A stretch of DNA of 64,000 bases from Nepenthes gracilis. Lineage: Eukaryota > Streptophyta > Magnoliopsida > Caryophyllales > Nepenthaceae. The DNA lies in assembly GCA_033239525.1 (NCBI GenBank), contig BSYO01000033.1:9725501-9789500 (forward strand), given 5' to 3'. Position 1 is the stretch's first letter. The number at the start of each line of letters is the position of its first letter. Positions 11,149 through 22,790 of this stretch are shown here, piece by piece. The position numbers and the translations under genes were made by a program. The notes beneath the pieces were generated by a model. The model saw only the letters and a program-made list of their open reading frames with translations. It had not been told where the DNA came from and searched no databases.

Positions 11149-14100
11149 TGTGACGGAACGATTTTTTTTTTTATTCCGTCATTCATAACATAATTGAAAA
11201 CCCAAACTAAACCGATTAGGTGCAACACAGGATCTCAGATGCCATCTAGGACCCATATACTTTTAACCACAATAAGTATAGCGGAAGTTACTCTAACACT
11301 TGCGGAAGCATTCATATTCATTCCAAAATATTCATTTCCGAGTACATAGCCAAAAATATTTAACCATAGAAGTCCATTAAGTCATTACAATAACATTTCT
11401 CCCAAAATAAGCTTCCGAGGTCTTTGATAATCCTTCAAACAAGCTCTAATCACTCCAACTCGTCAGGCACAGGCTCTAAAGCTTCATCTGTAGGGGAAAA
11501 ACATAAAACAGTGAGCCGAGGCTCAACAAGGTACACGCACATGAACTGTAAAACGGTTATGCCCAAACGATTATATAACCACGCAGGACCAGAACGTTCA
11601 ATCAATACATCATCTGAAAAAATAGTAAAAGCGTGCTATAACGATATCAAACCTTATACTTCATAAATCAGTACGCTATAGACTGTAAAACAATAAACTG
11701 TAAACTTGACAATACATGGTAAACTGAAAATAATACCCTATCATCCTTTCATTGTACGATTCATTATCATCATTTTACTGTAATACAGCATATCGATAAA
11801 ACGGTACTTCATATTATTTTTTCTCCTTGTACAAATCCCCGAGGACGGCTATCATTCTCTCCTTGTACCAAGCCCTGAGGACGGCTATCATTTCCTCCTT
11901 GTACCAAGCCCCGAGGACGGCTATCATTCATCTTTTATCAAGAACCCCTTTTTGAAATCAGACTTGCATAATATATCTTCAGCTGTCTTTAAGTATACAT
12001 GGAAATTTCATCGGTACAGTTCGGTACATATTTTCATAAACAAAATACATTTGGGGCCGGTTTAGGTTTTTATCAATGAAGGGCCGGAGTTCCTTTCTTG
12101 TTAAGGAGCCGGTTTCATTTTTAGTAAAAAAAAGCCGAAGTTCCTTTTTGACAGAGGCCGGTGTACTTTTTGTGGACGGAGTGCTTTTTACTCAATGGAC
12201 GGAGTGCTTTTACTCAAGGGATGGAGTGCTTTTACTCAAGGGATGGAGTGCTTTTTACTACTGGACGGACTGCTTCTCGGGACGGAGTGCTTTACTTTCA
12301 AAGGGACGGAGTGCTTTTCCTTTAAAACCGGCGTGCAAATTCCTTCTTAAAAACCGGAGTGACATTCCTTTAAAACCGGAGTGCAATTCCTTTAAAACCG
12401 GAGTTCTTTCTTTAGTAAAGGACGGAGTTCATTAAAGCCGGAGTTCTCTTTCTTCAAAATGTCGGACTTCAGAAAACTTGGATGGAGTACTTTTAAAAAG
12501 GAGGAGCTCTTTTTGGACGGAGCACTTTCAAAGGGACGGAGCTCTTTTTGGACGGTGCACTTTCAAAGGGACGGAGCTCTTTTTGGACGGAACACTTTCA
12601 AAGGGACGGAGCTCATTTTTCAAAGGACGGAGTACTTCTCATTAAAAGGGGCGGAGTACTTCTCATTAAAAGGGGCGGAGTGCTTTTCATTAACAGGGAC
12701 GGAGTGGCTTTTTATTAACAGGACGGAGTGCTTTTTACTCCTGGGGACGGAGCTCATTTTCTCGAAGGACGGAGCTCTTTTCTCGAAGGTTGGAGCTCAT
12801 TTCTTAAAGGACGGAATTCATTAAAAGCCGGAATTCATTAAAGCCAGAGTTCACTTTCTTATACAAAGCCGAAGTTCATTTTAAGGACGGAGTTCTCTTT
12901 ACATTAAAGCCAGAGCTCATTTTCAATACAAAGCTGTAGTTTATTTTAGGTTGAGGCCGGAGTACAAAACCGGAGTTCATTTTCCTCAAGGGACGGAGTT
13001 CGTTAAAAATCGAAGTTCATTTTTCCTCAAGGGACGGAGTCCATCTTCTTAATACAAGGCCGGAGTTAAAAAGCCGGACTGCTTTTCGGGCGGAGCTCTT
13101 TTCTTCGTTAGGGGAGCCGATTTTCATTTTCAGCCAAGGTTTTTCTTTTTCAAAATGCAGGAGTGTTCAAAGCCGGAGTGCACAGAAGCCGGGCTTCATT
13201 TTCATATTAAGGCCGGAGTTCTTTTTCCAACAAAAGGACGGAGTTCTTTTTCTTATACAAGCCGAAGCTCTTTTTCTTTATTACGGCCGGAGTTCATTTT
13301 ACATTGCAAGCCGGACTTCTTTTGGACGGAGTACTTTTTCCTTAAAAAGGACGACGTTCTTTTTCTGAAACGGACAGAGTTCATTTTACATTGCAGAAGG
13401 TGGATATTCAATGCAGAAAGTAGGAACTTAAAGACAGAGTACACTTCAACATTCTCAAAATATGAGGTTAAAAGCAGAGCAGAGTACACTTGCAATATAC
13501 TTTAAGCATGAATTTAGAAACAGAGCAGAATACACATGTAATGAACTTAAAAACGGCGTCCGAGGTACACTTGCAATAAAGCATGAATTTCAAAGCAGAG
13601 TGTATGAACTTAAAAGTAGCGTCCGAAGTATCTTGCCTGAGAGTTGATTCCTAGATTTTTTTACCGTCTTGAAGCTTTCTCCCCGCCACTCTCTTCCTTC
13701 TGCTAGCCTGGGCATCAACCAACCGACGCTAGCTTTTTATAGATGAGGGGTTTGGTGGGGTAAGTAGGGTAAGTTACTTACTCCCGTAGTTCTCTTCAGA
13801 AGGTAGGTGGTGTAACTGGATTAGTTGGCCCACTCCATTTGGTCGCCGCCTATTTGAGTTCTAACTAAATCCTAAAGTTTACTTTTGTTCTATTAATTTA
13901 TTCCGGCCAATTGCTCCTTATTCATTGCCAATGCTGTTGGTTTCAATTTTTGTAATTTGGTCAACTCTTCAATTTCGATCAACACCTTCAAATCTGGTCA
14001 ACTTTTACTTCGGCCTCTTGCACTTCCAAAACTGGCCAATCATTTCACATGGCCAGACTTGATTTAACAAGGGTGGAGCCGGACTTATTTTGCACAAGGG

Positions 14101-14452
14101 AAGGTCCGAACTTGATTGAGCTTACGGCGGCCGGTTTAGATTTTGTTTTTCGGTCAATATCTTCAAGTCCGGTTGACTTCTTCTTATTATTTACTCCGTC
14201 CATCACCTTCGGATTTCTTCTCCTTGCACCCACAACTTCACTCCGGCCTCACCAACACACAAAGAGCCACTCCGGATTTCAAGGCCACTTCGGCCTCTCT
14301 TCATAAAATTCACTCCGGTTTCTAAATTCAGGAGACAATTTCTGATTTCTCTAAAGCTAGTTTACATTTTTCCAATAACCTTCAATTTTTCTGGATCCTT
14401 TGATTATTTTGACTCGATGACTTTTCTATGTTTTAGGATCTAGATCGTCACA
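11149..14452 (-). repeat. LTR of the Tekay-like element (5' in element direction)
   Basis: Near-copy of 5381-8743 with mostly point differences and fewer 35-bp units. On the + strand it runs from TGTGACGGAACG to GATCGTCACA. The high similarity points to a later insertion than that of the host Tat1. Confidence 0.92.
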
Positions 14453-14457
14453 CCCAA

Positions 14458-16580
14458 GGGCAGAGAAGAGCTGTATCTTTGCCTAACAGTGTCGGAGGCG
14501 TCCCTCAGTTTTGTCCTCATGCGCCAGGACTCCAACACTCAATGGCCGGTCTACTACGTAAGTAAAACGTTGACCGGCTCAGAGACCCTCTACTCGCACA
14601 CAAAAAAACTGGCCTTGGTGCTTATATTCTTCGTGCGGAAGTTAAGGCCCTCCTTTCAGGAGCACTGTGTAGTGGTCCTTACAGACCAGCCTCTGAAAAG
14701 TATACTCCAGAAACCCGACGTTTCTGGACGGCTAGTAAAATGGGCTATCGAGTTGGGTGAGTTCGATATCAAATTTCGGCCCAGACCTGCTGTAAAAGCA
14801 TAGGCTCTGGCTGACTTCATTGTTGAAACCGCGACCCTAGTTCCGAGGAGCAACCCGTAGAAAGCACAGGACTACTTGACGAGGTTCCAAAATAGATACT
14901 CCACGTAGACTAATCGTCAACGGACCCTGGCAGTGGCACTGGAGTGGCCCTCATGACCGCCGATGGATTTGAAGTGAAATACTCTCTCAAGCTCGATTTC
15001 CCGGCAACCAACAACATTGTTGAGTACGATGCCCTATTAGCCGGATTACGATTAGTCAAGGAATGCTCTTCCAAGAGATTAGCAATTTACAGCGACTCCG
15101 AACTAATCGTTAACCAGGTTAACGGAGACTTCGAGGTAAACAACTCTCACCTGGCCAAGTACTTGACAAAATCAAGGCAGACCGCTCAGGGTTTCGACAA
15201 ACTAATCCTGGTTCATGTTCCCAGAACTGAAAACTAGAAGGCAGACCAACTGGCTAGAGCCGCTGCAGCTGAAAATCCGAAATAGTACTCGAGGGACATG
15301 AGAGAGGTCCTGAACGCTCCGAGCATAGAAAAATAGGAGGCGATGCAGATTTTTGAAGTGGAAAACTAGATGACGCCCTACCTTAGTTATCTGGCTAATG
15401 GATCATTGCCAGAAGATGCAGAGAATGCTAAACGAATTAAAAAGACAGCCGACTGGTACACTGTGGTTAACGGACGGCTATATCGCCGTGGTTACTCAAC
15501 CCTATACCTCCGGTTCCTAACTCCCGAAGAGGCTAACTATGCTTTGGGTGAAGTCCACCTCGGGATTTGCAGATCGTACATTGGTGGAAAAAACTTAGCC
15601 TTCAAGATTATGCGGCAGGGTTACTACTGATTCTCGATGAAAAAAGACGCACTTGAGTTTGTGAAGAAGTATGAAAGCTGTCAGCTTCACAGCAACCTTT
15701 ACCACCAGCCATCCGTAGACCTGAAGACGCTTCAAGCCCCTTGGCTCTTTGCACAATGAGGGCTCGATATTCTCGGCCCGTTTCCCATTGCCAAAGGACA
15801 AAGAAAGTTTGTCATCGTAGGTATCAACTACTTTACTAAGTGGGTCGAGGCTATACCACTGGCGAAGATTACGGAGCACAACACTCTTGAATTCCTTCTC
15901 CAGAACATTATCTGTAGATTCGGTATCCCCGAGGTCGTCGCGACCGACAACGGGACCCAATTCTCAGGGAGGTGCTTCACCAAGTATTGCACCAGCCTTG
16001 GCATCAAGTTGGTCCACACTTCGGTGGGATACCCCCAAACTAATGGATAGGTGGAGGTCACGAATCGAACGCTACTCCACATGTTAAAGACTAAGTTGGA
16101 GGACGCAGGGGGCTCCTGCGTAGACGAGCTCCCCTCAGTTCTCTGGTCTTGCCGGATAACCCCAAAAGAACCAACGTGCGAGACGCCCTTCAGCCTCTAT
16201 TACGGGACTAAATTAGTGATCCCGGTCGAAATCGGGCTTCCAAATCTTAGGGTGGAATCATTTGACCCACAGGGTAACTCCCAAAAAATCAGGGAGCACC
16301 TAGACTTATTAGAGGAAGCCCGTGACGCCACTAGAGTGCGGACAGTGGCCTACCAACATCGAATTGCCCGATACTACAACAAAAAGGTTAAGGCGTGACA
16401 ATTTGATATTGGAGACCTGGTCCTACGAGGCGTCGAGGCCACGGGCAAGCTGACTGGCCGCAATAAGCTCTCACCTAATTAGGAAAGACCTTTCCTTGTC
16501 TCTGCCGTCCTGAGAAACAGAGTATACAGACTCCGGAGCCAGGACGAAAAGTTGGTCCCGCAAATGTAGAACGAGATCCA
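14458..16580 (+). pseudogene. Tat1 pol, second part: RNase H, second RNase H, integrase
   Basis: RNase H resumes directly after the insertion (GREELYLCLTVSEAS, then VYYVSKTL and LTDQPL). A frameshift near 14890 leads into the second RNase H-like domain: TGVALMTADGFEV, ATNNIVEYDALLAGLRL and IYSDSELIVNQV at 14930-15237. Integrase follows in one frame to about 16570. Readable parts are KKYESCQLHSN, LDILGPFPIAKGQRKF, ATDNGTQFSG and TSVGYPQTNG followed by VEVTNRTL. The frame has no indels after about 14900, only stops, at 15235, 15367, 15628, 15757, 16048, 16396, 16480 and 16567, mostly where Trp or Gln is expected. Confidence 0.9.
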
Positions 16581-16794
16581 CCTCAAACGCTGCTTCCTGT
16601 AAAAGGCACAGGTACGTATTTGCATTATTGTGTGTATACATTCGCTTGCTTGTTTTAGTTCGTAAAAATAAGTGTTTCCTTAACATACTGCCTTTCCCTT
16701 CTTGTGTACATACATATATATGTGTTTACTTTGCAGGTTACCCGACCTAGACTGTCCCTAAGTCAGGAGGGTCCTCACCCTCTCGTTAATAAAC

Positions 16795-17040
16795 TCTGGT
16801 CATACAGGTTGCCCATAAGTGATCGAACATGAACCTCAGTCATCTGAGCGGCCCATTAGCGGTCGTATTTAAACCCTGGTCAACCAGGTGGCCCATGAGC
16901 GGTCTAGTGTGAACCTCGGTCATTCAAGCAGCCCGTTGGCCGTCGTATTAAACCCTGGTCATCCAGGCGGCTCATAAGTGGCCGGATCTAAATCTTGGTC
17001 ATCCAAGTGGCCCGTTAGCGGTCAAAATCTTAGGGGGCTA
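16795..17040 (+). repeat. 40-bp tandem array after Tat1 integrase
   Basis: Six degenerate units with starts near 16801, 16841, 16881, 16921, 16960 and 17000. Each contains a GGTCATCCAGGCGGCCCAT-like core followed by AGCGGTC. Tat2 has an array with the same 40-base period between gag and its antisense frame (41101-41310). Confidence 0.85.
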
Positions 17041-17439
17041 GCAGAGCACATGCAATGACCTCCTCCGCAAGAAGATAGCGTGATCAGTCAACGATGGTCG
17101 AAGGGAGAAAAATTCTTCTCCAACGCTGGCCGCCAAAGTCAGCACTTGGGCAGCGCCACCAGGCTTCACTCACAAGCCACCACTACTAGGCTGGTTAACA
17201 TAGCCGCCTACAAAGAGCCTAAGGACTTCACTCCTTTGGCAGCAGTACAATGGCCGCTAGCCAACTGAGTTGGCCATCCAGAACAGTAGATATGCAAACA
17301 CAAATGCAATAAAAAGAATTGGGCACGAAGTTGGAAAATTTTCATTTTATTCCTTCCAAATATATTACAAAGTACATTAGAGTACATAAATACAAAGGAA
17401 AGTCCAAAAATCAGCAAAGGGCTAAGGGGGCGGCGGAGG

Positions 17440-19235
17440 CGGCGCCTGACCGTTTTGCGGATCCCCCACGAGACTGTCGCGGGTCTGGGCGGACCTATTT
17501 GACATATTCAATAGGTCCACCGGGAAATTAGGGTCAATGAGCCACATGATACGCCGACACATATTGACCCCTTCCCACATCTACGACCACATCAACTGTT
17601 CTATCTCATGAGGGCGTATCCGGAGGCACAGGTGGTTCTCCCGCTCCATCAACTGCCCTCCTAGCTAGCTAAGGCGCCCAGTGAGTCGCTCATTCTCCTG
17701 CCTTTGCTGGGCAACCTCCTCCTTCAAACTGGTATTCTCGGCCTCTGTATCAGCCAGGACAGTCTGCAAGGCGACAGCATCGGACCTGTGCTCTCCCCAA
17801 AGCTACCAACTTCGCATTTAGCCAGGCAATCTCTGCCTCCTTGTCACAGATTATCCGGTCCTGCTGGTCCATCACCTTGGTAATGGCAGCAATCACCTTC
17901 TCCGTCTACACAAAAAACCGACAAAAAACAAGTTAGAAATCCTAAAAGGAGAAACTATGCAGAAAGCATCACGAAAAATTATACCTCCCAGACTCTCCGC
18001 GCGGGCATCTTAGGTCTGGCCTCCAAGCCTGGCTCAGGCGGCGGCAGGTCGGAAGTGATGCCCTCGCGAGTGGAGCTAGCAGCGGCCTTCTCTAGGATCT
18101 CATCCAGGAGCCCCTCATCAACGTCATCTGCAGCGGCAGCAGGCTCCCCGGCTACGGCCTCCACTGTGGCTGTTGGAGGATCAAGTCAACTACCGGCTGC
18201 TCAGCGGGCGTCTGCATAACTGGAGAGCAGACAGACGGCTCCTGCGCCTCCACCAGCGGCTCACAGGCTGGCTCCGAAAAGGTCCCCGTCTGTGCCGCTC
18301 GAGGAACCACCTATGGCGCGGGTTGTGCCAGGATAACGCCTTCTGTCGTAGCCTCCGACAGGTCCTCAAAGATTTCTCCATTCCGGTGGTACTGTCGGGG
18401 CCGTTGCAAATCCCGGCGGTGATGTAGTTGGGCCCCGAAGACAATGAGGAGGCCATCTCCAACACCATCCTTTTGGGTCTCGGGCCGATAAAATCATCGT
18501 CTGTTAGACGGGAGCGGATGATCAGGCCTCTGGACTCCTCCGGTCGCATCATCATCGCCTGGGGCGGCGCCCTGAGCTTCTGAACCGGGGAAGGCGGCCC
18601 CTAGTTCACCTTCTTGGCCTCTACCCTAGAGACCAAGAAATCCCGTTTGAAGTCCAAAATGTGGTTTTTGACCAATTTGGTCAACCACTCTAAGGACGCC
18701 ATCTCCGCCACAGACAGCGTCCCAATATACACCTCCAGCACCTGACCACAATCCTTCGCAAGGGGCCAGGTATCCGCCACACTTACAAACAAGAACCGAT
18801 TCTTCCAGTTTTTCAGTGAGTTGTAGATGGCCGTGTTATCTTAAGGCCAGTACGGGGGACGAGGGAGATCCACTCACCTTCCTGATTTATTTTAAAAAGT
18901 CCCTTCATCATGGACATTGTCAACCTCTTAGAATATTTGCGAAGGAAAATGCAAAGGGTGCAAATGTACCGTATGGCGTTAGCGTGGAGTTGGGCAACAG
19001 GAACTCATAGAGCTTGAAGGATCGACTGCAAGTCGTCCGGAAGAGGAAGACGGAGACCGCTCCTCAGGTGGGCCTCATACACTGTCACGTGCCCTGCTAG
19101 TGGAGAGAAAGCCCTGTCATCCTTACCCAGAACCCTCCACGCAATATCCTTCGGAATGTTAAACTCGACACACAACGCCTTCACATCACTCTCTCGAAGA
19201 ACAGAAGAGATGTCGGCAACGAAGGTTGAGGCCAT
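17440..19235 (-). pseudogene. Tat1 antisense frame (Transposase_28-like)
   Basis: The likely start is the ATG at 19235, giving MASTFVADISS. Residues about 15-75 (ESDVKALCVEFNIPKD, DRAFSPLAGHVTVYEAHLRSGLRLPLPDDL) resemble the plant family named putative gypsy-type transposon (Transposase_28). That family occurs as an antisense frame downstream of pol in Tat elements; its function is unknown. The frame stops at 19005. Further decayed pieces follow on the - strand: an acidic stretch at 17979-18164 (MEAVAGEPAAAADDVDEGLL) and a probable coiled-coil segment at about 17600-17900. A TATA-like CTTTATAAGG lies at 19421-19430 upstream and a G-box CACGTG at 19397-19402. Confidence 0.72.
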
Positions 19236-19558
19236 GGTTAATAGAGGAACTAGGGTTTCTTTGGGAATGAGAAAAGGTTGAAGATGAAGAAGGCAAAGTA
19301 GGAGGCGTGAAGAACACTCAGAACAAGGAGGGAAACTTAAACGGCAATGTGTCAAATGCCTTAAACTGCCTCGAGAAGGCACGTCATCATTCCTGCCACG
19401 TGTCGCCTCCCTAATGGGCCCCTTATAAAGTAGATCTTCTAACACATTAATGGCCTGGATAGCGGTCCAACCATGAGAAGACAAGTATCCACTTTTCGCC
19501 TGATAAGCCGGCTAATGACCACGCGTCAATCAGGACTTGTAGAAAGTTTTTCGGATTC

Positions 19559-20047
19559 TGGCCAAAGACGATCAACAGATCCGGTCAATTTTCTTCTTCG
19601 GTTCTAACCAAAAACGGTCAACGGATCCATTCAATTTTCTTCTCCGGATCTGACCAAAGACGGTCAACAGATCTGGTCAATTTTTTTCTCCGAATCTGAC
19701 CAAAGACGGTCAACAGATCCGATCAATTTTCTTCTCCGGATCTGACCAAAGACGGTCAACAGATCCGGTCAACTTTCTTCTCCGGATCTGACCAAAGACG
19801 ATCAACAGATATGATTAATTTTTTTCTCCAGATTTGACCAAAGACGGTCAACAGATCCGGTCAACTTTCTTCTCCGAATCTGACGGTCAACAGGTCCGGT
19901 CAATTTTCTTCTCCGGTTCTGATTAATGACGGTCAACGAATCTAGTCAATTTTCTTCTCCGGATCTGACTAATGATGGTCAATAGATCCGATCAATTTTC
20001 TTCTCCGGATCTGACCAAAGACGGTCAATGGATCCGGTCAACTTTCT
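19559..20047 (+). repeat. 46-bp tandem array rich in W-box cores
   Basis: About eleven units of 46 bases (one shortened near 19880), built on GACCAAAGACGGTCAACAG and ATCCGGTCAATTTTCTTCTC. Each intact unit has two GGTCAA motifs, which read TTGACC, the W-box core bound by WRKY factors, on the - strand. The array lies between the antisense frame and the 3' LTR. Tandem arrays in this hypervariable part are known in other plant LTR elements. Confidence 0.9.
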
Positions 20048-20141
20048 TATCTACTTTTCATAGAATCCTCTAGGATCCTCAAGCAATGAAGGACAGTGAG
20101 GGGCATCCCATCATGAACATATCGGAGGCCAGAATTCTGGC

Positions 20142-20160
20142 CACCGGTATGGAGGGCTAG
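20142..20160 (+). other. Tat1 polypurine tract
   Basis: A purine-rich run (GGTATGGAGGGCTAG at 20146-20160) ends directly before the 3' LTR, where plus-strand DNA synthesis would be primed. It is not a perfect purine tract. Confidence 0.55.
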
Positions 20161-21294
20161 TGATGGGTATACCATAGTTGGGCTGGCCCAACGGTCAAAG
20201 AAGACCCAAATAGCCTGTTGGACGGTCAATTCCAATGTTGGCCCCAACAGGAGGTAAAGGCCCAAATCTTGAAAGGTCCAAAACGCTCCCTTAATGGTCA
20301 ACGCCAGCGTTGACCGTTGAGACACAAGCAGGCGGCCAACTCGCTTACAGAACGGTCAACCCAAGCGTTGACCGGAAGTACTGTAGCGGCAGGCTCAAAA
20401 AGACAGTAAATCTGATACGGGCCAGGCCCAATTTGACAGGCGATCTCGTACTCAAAAAGTAACGATCCTTTCATGATTACACGCTTTCTTAAAAGCTGAT
20501 CTTCTCCAAAAAGGCAGCAAGGAATTCGACACCAACGATGGAGTCTAAACGGTCACAAGAGCATGAAAAGAAAGCAGATGATTTGAATATCTGTAGCACT
20601 GTTTAGAAGGAAAAGGATCCATCAAATCACGCCAATCATGCCCACCAACTCAGAGAATGCCGCCATTGCCAAGCAAGAAGATCACGCCACCTTGACCAGA
20701 AAAGGTAGCTCTCCTACTATCTATATAAGCTTGGAGCCTTCATTCTGGAAGACAAACTCTCGAATACGCTCTCTAGCTCACCTTCAAGAGAACTTACAGA
20801 ACACGCTCTCTGAGACAACAAAAAAAGACTTTCTGATATAGTCTAAGTCACGAACGCTTATAGTGCTTGAGTAAAGGCTCTCCTTCTCTCTCTCTGCATA
20901 AAGCATTCACCTTCAAATCTCACCAAAGGCCTCCAGATTACAGGAGTTCTTTTCGGTTCTCTGAGAACTATCCCCCAAAACTTCCACACTTTCGGGACAC
21001 AGCTTCCACTCATTCTTTGTGAGCAGTAAGATGGAACTCACACTCTCAATGGGCTAACACTCCCGACAAACCTATTCTCTTTCTTTCTCTTTTACTTATA
21101 AACACACATTCCTCGATTCGAAGGCTTTTTACTGACTTGAGTATCGGAGTGTTTTTGGTGGGACAACCTCCCGCTGACACGCTGACCTCTTGTTCATTTT
21201 AGTAGTGTGCAGGATTCAGACTCAATGAATGGAGCCGGATCGAACCAACCAGATGAATCCTAATCTATTCGAAGTCGAATCCAGGTATGCATTA
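20161..21294 (+). repeat. Tat1 3' LTR
   Basis: Copy of 852-1983 with scattered substitutions. It starts TGATGGG and ends ATTA instead of ATCA. GAAAG follows at 21295-21299. A TATA-like box is at 20721-20729. Confidence 0.93.
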
Positions 21295-21299
21295 GAAAG

Positions 21300-22782
21300 G
21301 ATGAATTTAAACAAAATTCATTACACTAAAATATTAAATTTATGGAACTGAAAAAAACTAATACCTTAAATATTAACCAAATTTTTTTCCTCTATTTTTT
21401 TCTTTCTCCTCCCTGCCTGTCTCTCCCCCTCTTTTTTTTTCTCTCTCCTCCCTGCCTCTATCTCCTCCTCTCTCTCTTTATTTTTCTTTCTATTTTCTGT
21501 ACTTTCTTCTTCTGCTCTTCGAACCTAGCTCTCCCTCTATTTTTTCTCCCCCTCTCTCTTTTTCCTTCATTTCTTCTTCTACTCGCTAAATATAACTCTC
21601 CCTCTATTTTCTCTCTCTCTCTCTTTCTTTTTTCCTTCCTTTCTTTTTCTGCTCGTAGAATTTAGCTTACTCTCTGTTTCTCTCTCTCTCTCTCTCTCTT
21701 TTTCTTTCATTCTCCTTCTTTCTTTTGGTAGAACCACTGCTCTCCCTTTCTCTCTCTACCTTACAACAAACCTCGAGTCCGGCTGTGCCTTCTAGCAGAG
21801 CCACTCGCCCTTACCCTCAACTCTCCTATGTTTTACTCGCCCCCCTCTCTCTATTTATAGAGGAGGGGAGGCAATGATTTATATACATATGCATATATAT
21901 CATTTTTTTCTGCAGATGCTTCCCCTCACGCTTATTCTCCTTGCCTCTCTTCATTGCCAGATGCACACGTACTGCCCTTTTTTCTCTTTTTTTTCTTTTT
22001 TTCTTTTTTTGATCTGACGTTTTCTTCCCATTTTTTTTTATTTTTATTTTTCTCTTTCTTTTTTCTTTTTTTTAAATATAAATATATTTTAATTTTTTAA
22101 AAATTTAACTTTGTTTATCTTCTCCGCATTCTTTCCATTGGCTGAATAGAATAATAAAATGAATATTCCATTTGGTCTATTTACTTATTTTTATTTTAAA
22201 AATTTTTCTTTAAAAAGTAAAATCTATATAATTAAAAATATAACTTAATTATATAATTTAAATAAAAATTACTATGAAATTACAATAACTAATTGAGAAT
22301 AAAAATATAAAGTTTAGTATTCATTAGGAGGTTTTCAATATTTGAATTCTAGACTATTTGATCAAGAGAGGCCTTCGTATTATGTCAAAGTATTACTCAT
22401 TCCAATCTCTTAACCATTGGCGCAACGTCCAAAAATATATTTGATACTTTAAAAGCTCCAAGAGCAGGGGGAAAAAGAGAGGGAGGACGCCCCACTTCAT
22501 ACAAAATCACAAAGACACTAGCCAGCGGCCGATGGCAGACGAAAGATGCAAGAAATGATTGAATATGGTCATTGGATGTCTTAACTATTGCAATATAAAA
22601 TGGCGTACTGAACTCTTATAGAAGAAGGAAATAATGTGATGCTAAATAGACTAAGAAAATATTTTCACACGCACACGCAAGAGCTATACAAAGGAGCATG
22701 CGTTTGAACCAAGAAACAAAAAACAACAAATAGAGCATCTCATTCAGTTTTGCATAAGAATCCTACACATAGTAAAACTGAT
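21300..22782. other. Intergenic: pyrimidine-rich tract and AT-rich DNA
   Basis: 21370-21760 is CT-rich low-complexity sequence. The - strand carries a TATA-like CTATAAATAG at 21851-21860 next to GGGGAGG-type sequence, reminiscent of the promoter of the Tekay-like LTR, so an old LTR remnant is possible. I could not find its ends. The rest is AT-rich without a supportable gene. Confidence 0.45.
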
Positions 22783-22790
22783 TGGAGTTC

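Larger units (their letters stand above)
5381..14452 (-). mobile_element. Tekay-like chromovirus, gag-protease only, inserted in Tat1 pol
   Basis: Two long LTRs (5381-8743 and 11149-14452) are flanked by CCCAA at 5376-5380 and 14453-14457. Orientation is -: the primer-binding site (TTGGTATCAGAGAG on the - strand) abuts the right LTR at 11148. The polypurine end (TTTCGAGGACGAAAT...AAGTGGGGGAGAT on the - strand) abuts the left LTR at 8744. LTRs over 3 kb, this polypurine context and the gag-protease type fit Del/Tekay chromoviruses. The internal region is only 2.4 kb and lacks reverse transcriptase, RNase H, integrase and chromodomain, so any movement would need enzymes from a relative. Confidence 0.92.
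852..21294 (+). mobile_element. Tat1: Ty3/gypsy Tat-lineage LTR retrotransposon, interrupted
   Basis: The element starts TGATGGG and is flanked by GAAAG on both sides (847-851, 21295-21299), so both ends are intact. Order: 5' LTR, primer-binding site, gag, protease, reverse transcriptase, RNase H, second RNase H, integrase, 40-bp tandem array, antisense frame, 46-bp tandem array, polypurine tract, 3' LTR. A second RNase H-like domain after the first and an antisense frame after integrase are known hallmarks of the Tat lineage. Without the nested element at 5381-14452 it is about 11.4 kb. All coding parts carry stop codons or frameshifts, so it is not autonomous. The LTRs differ from each other more than those of the nested element do, consistent with greater age. 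Confidence 0.93.

Noticed and set aside
19559..20047. CRISPR-like regular repeats
   Set aside because: Units are contiguous 46-bp tandem copies without unique spacers, in a plant retrotransposon.
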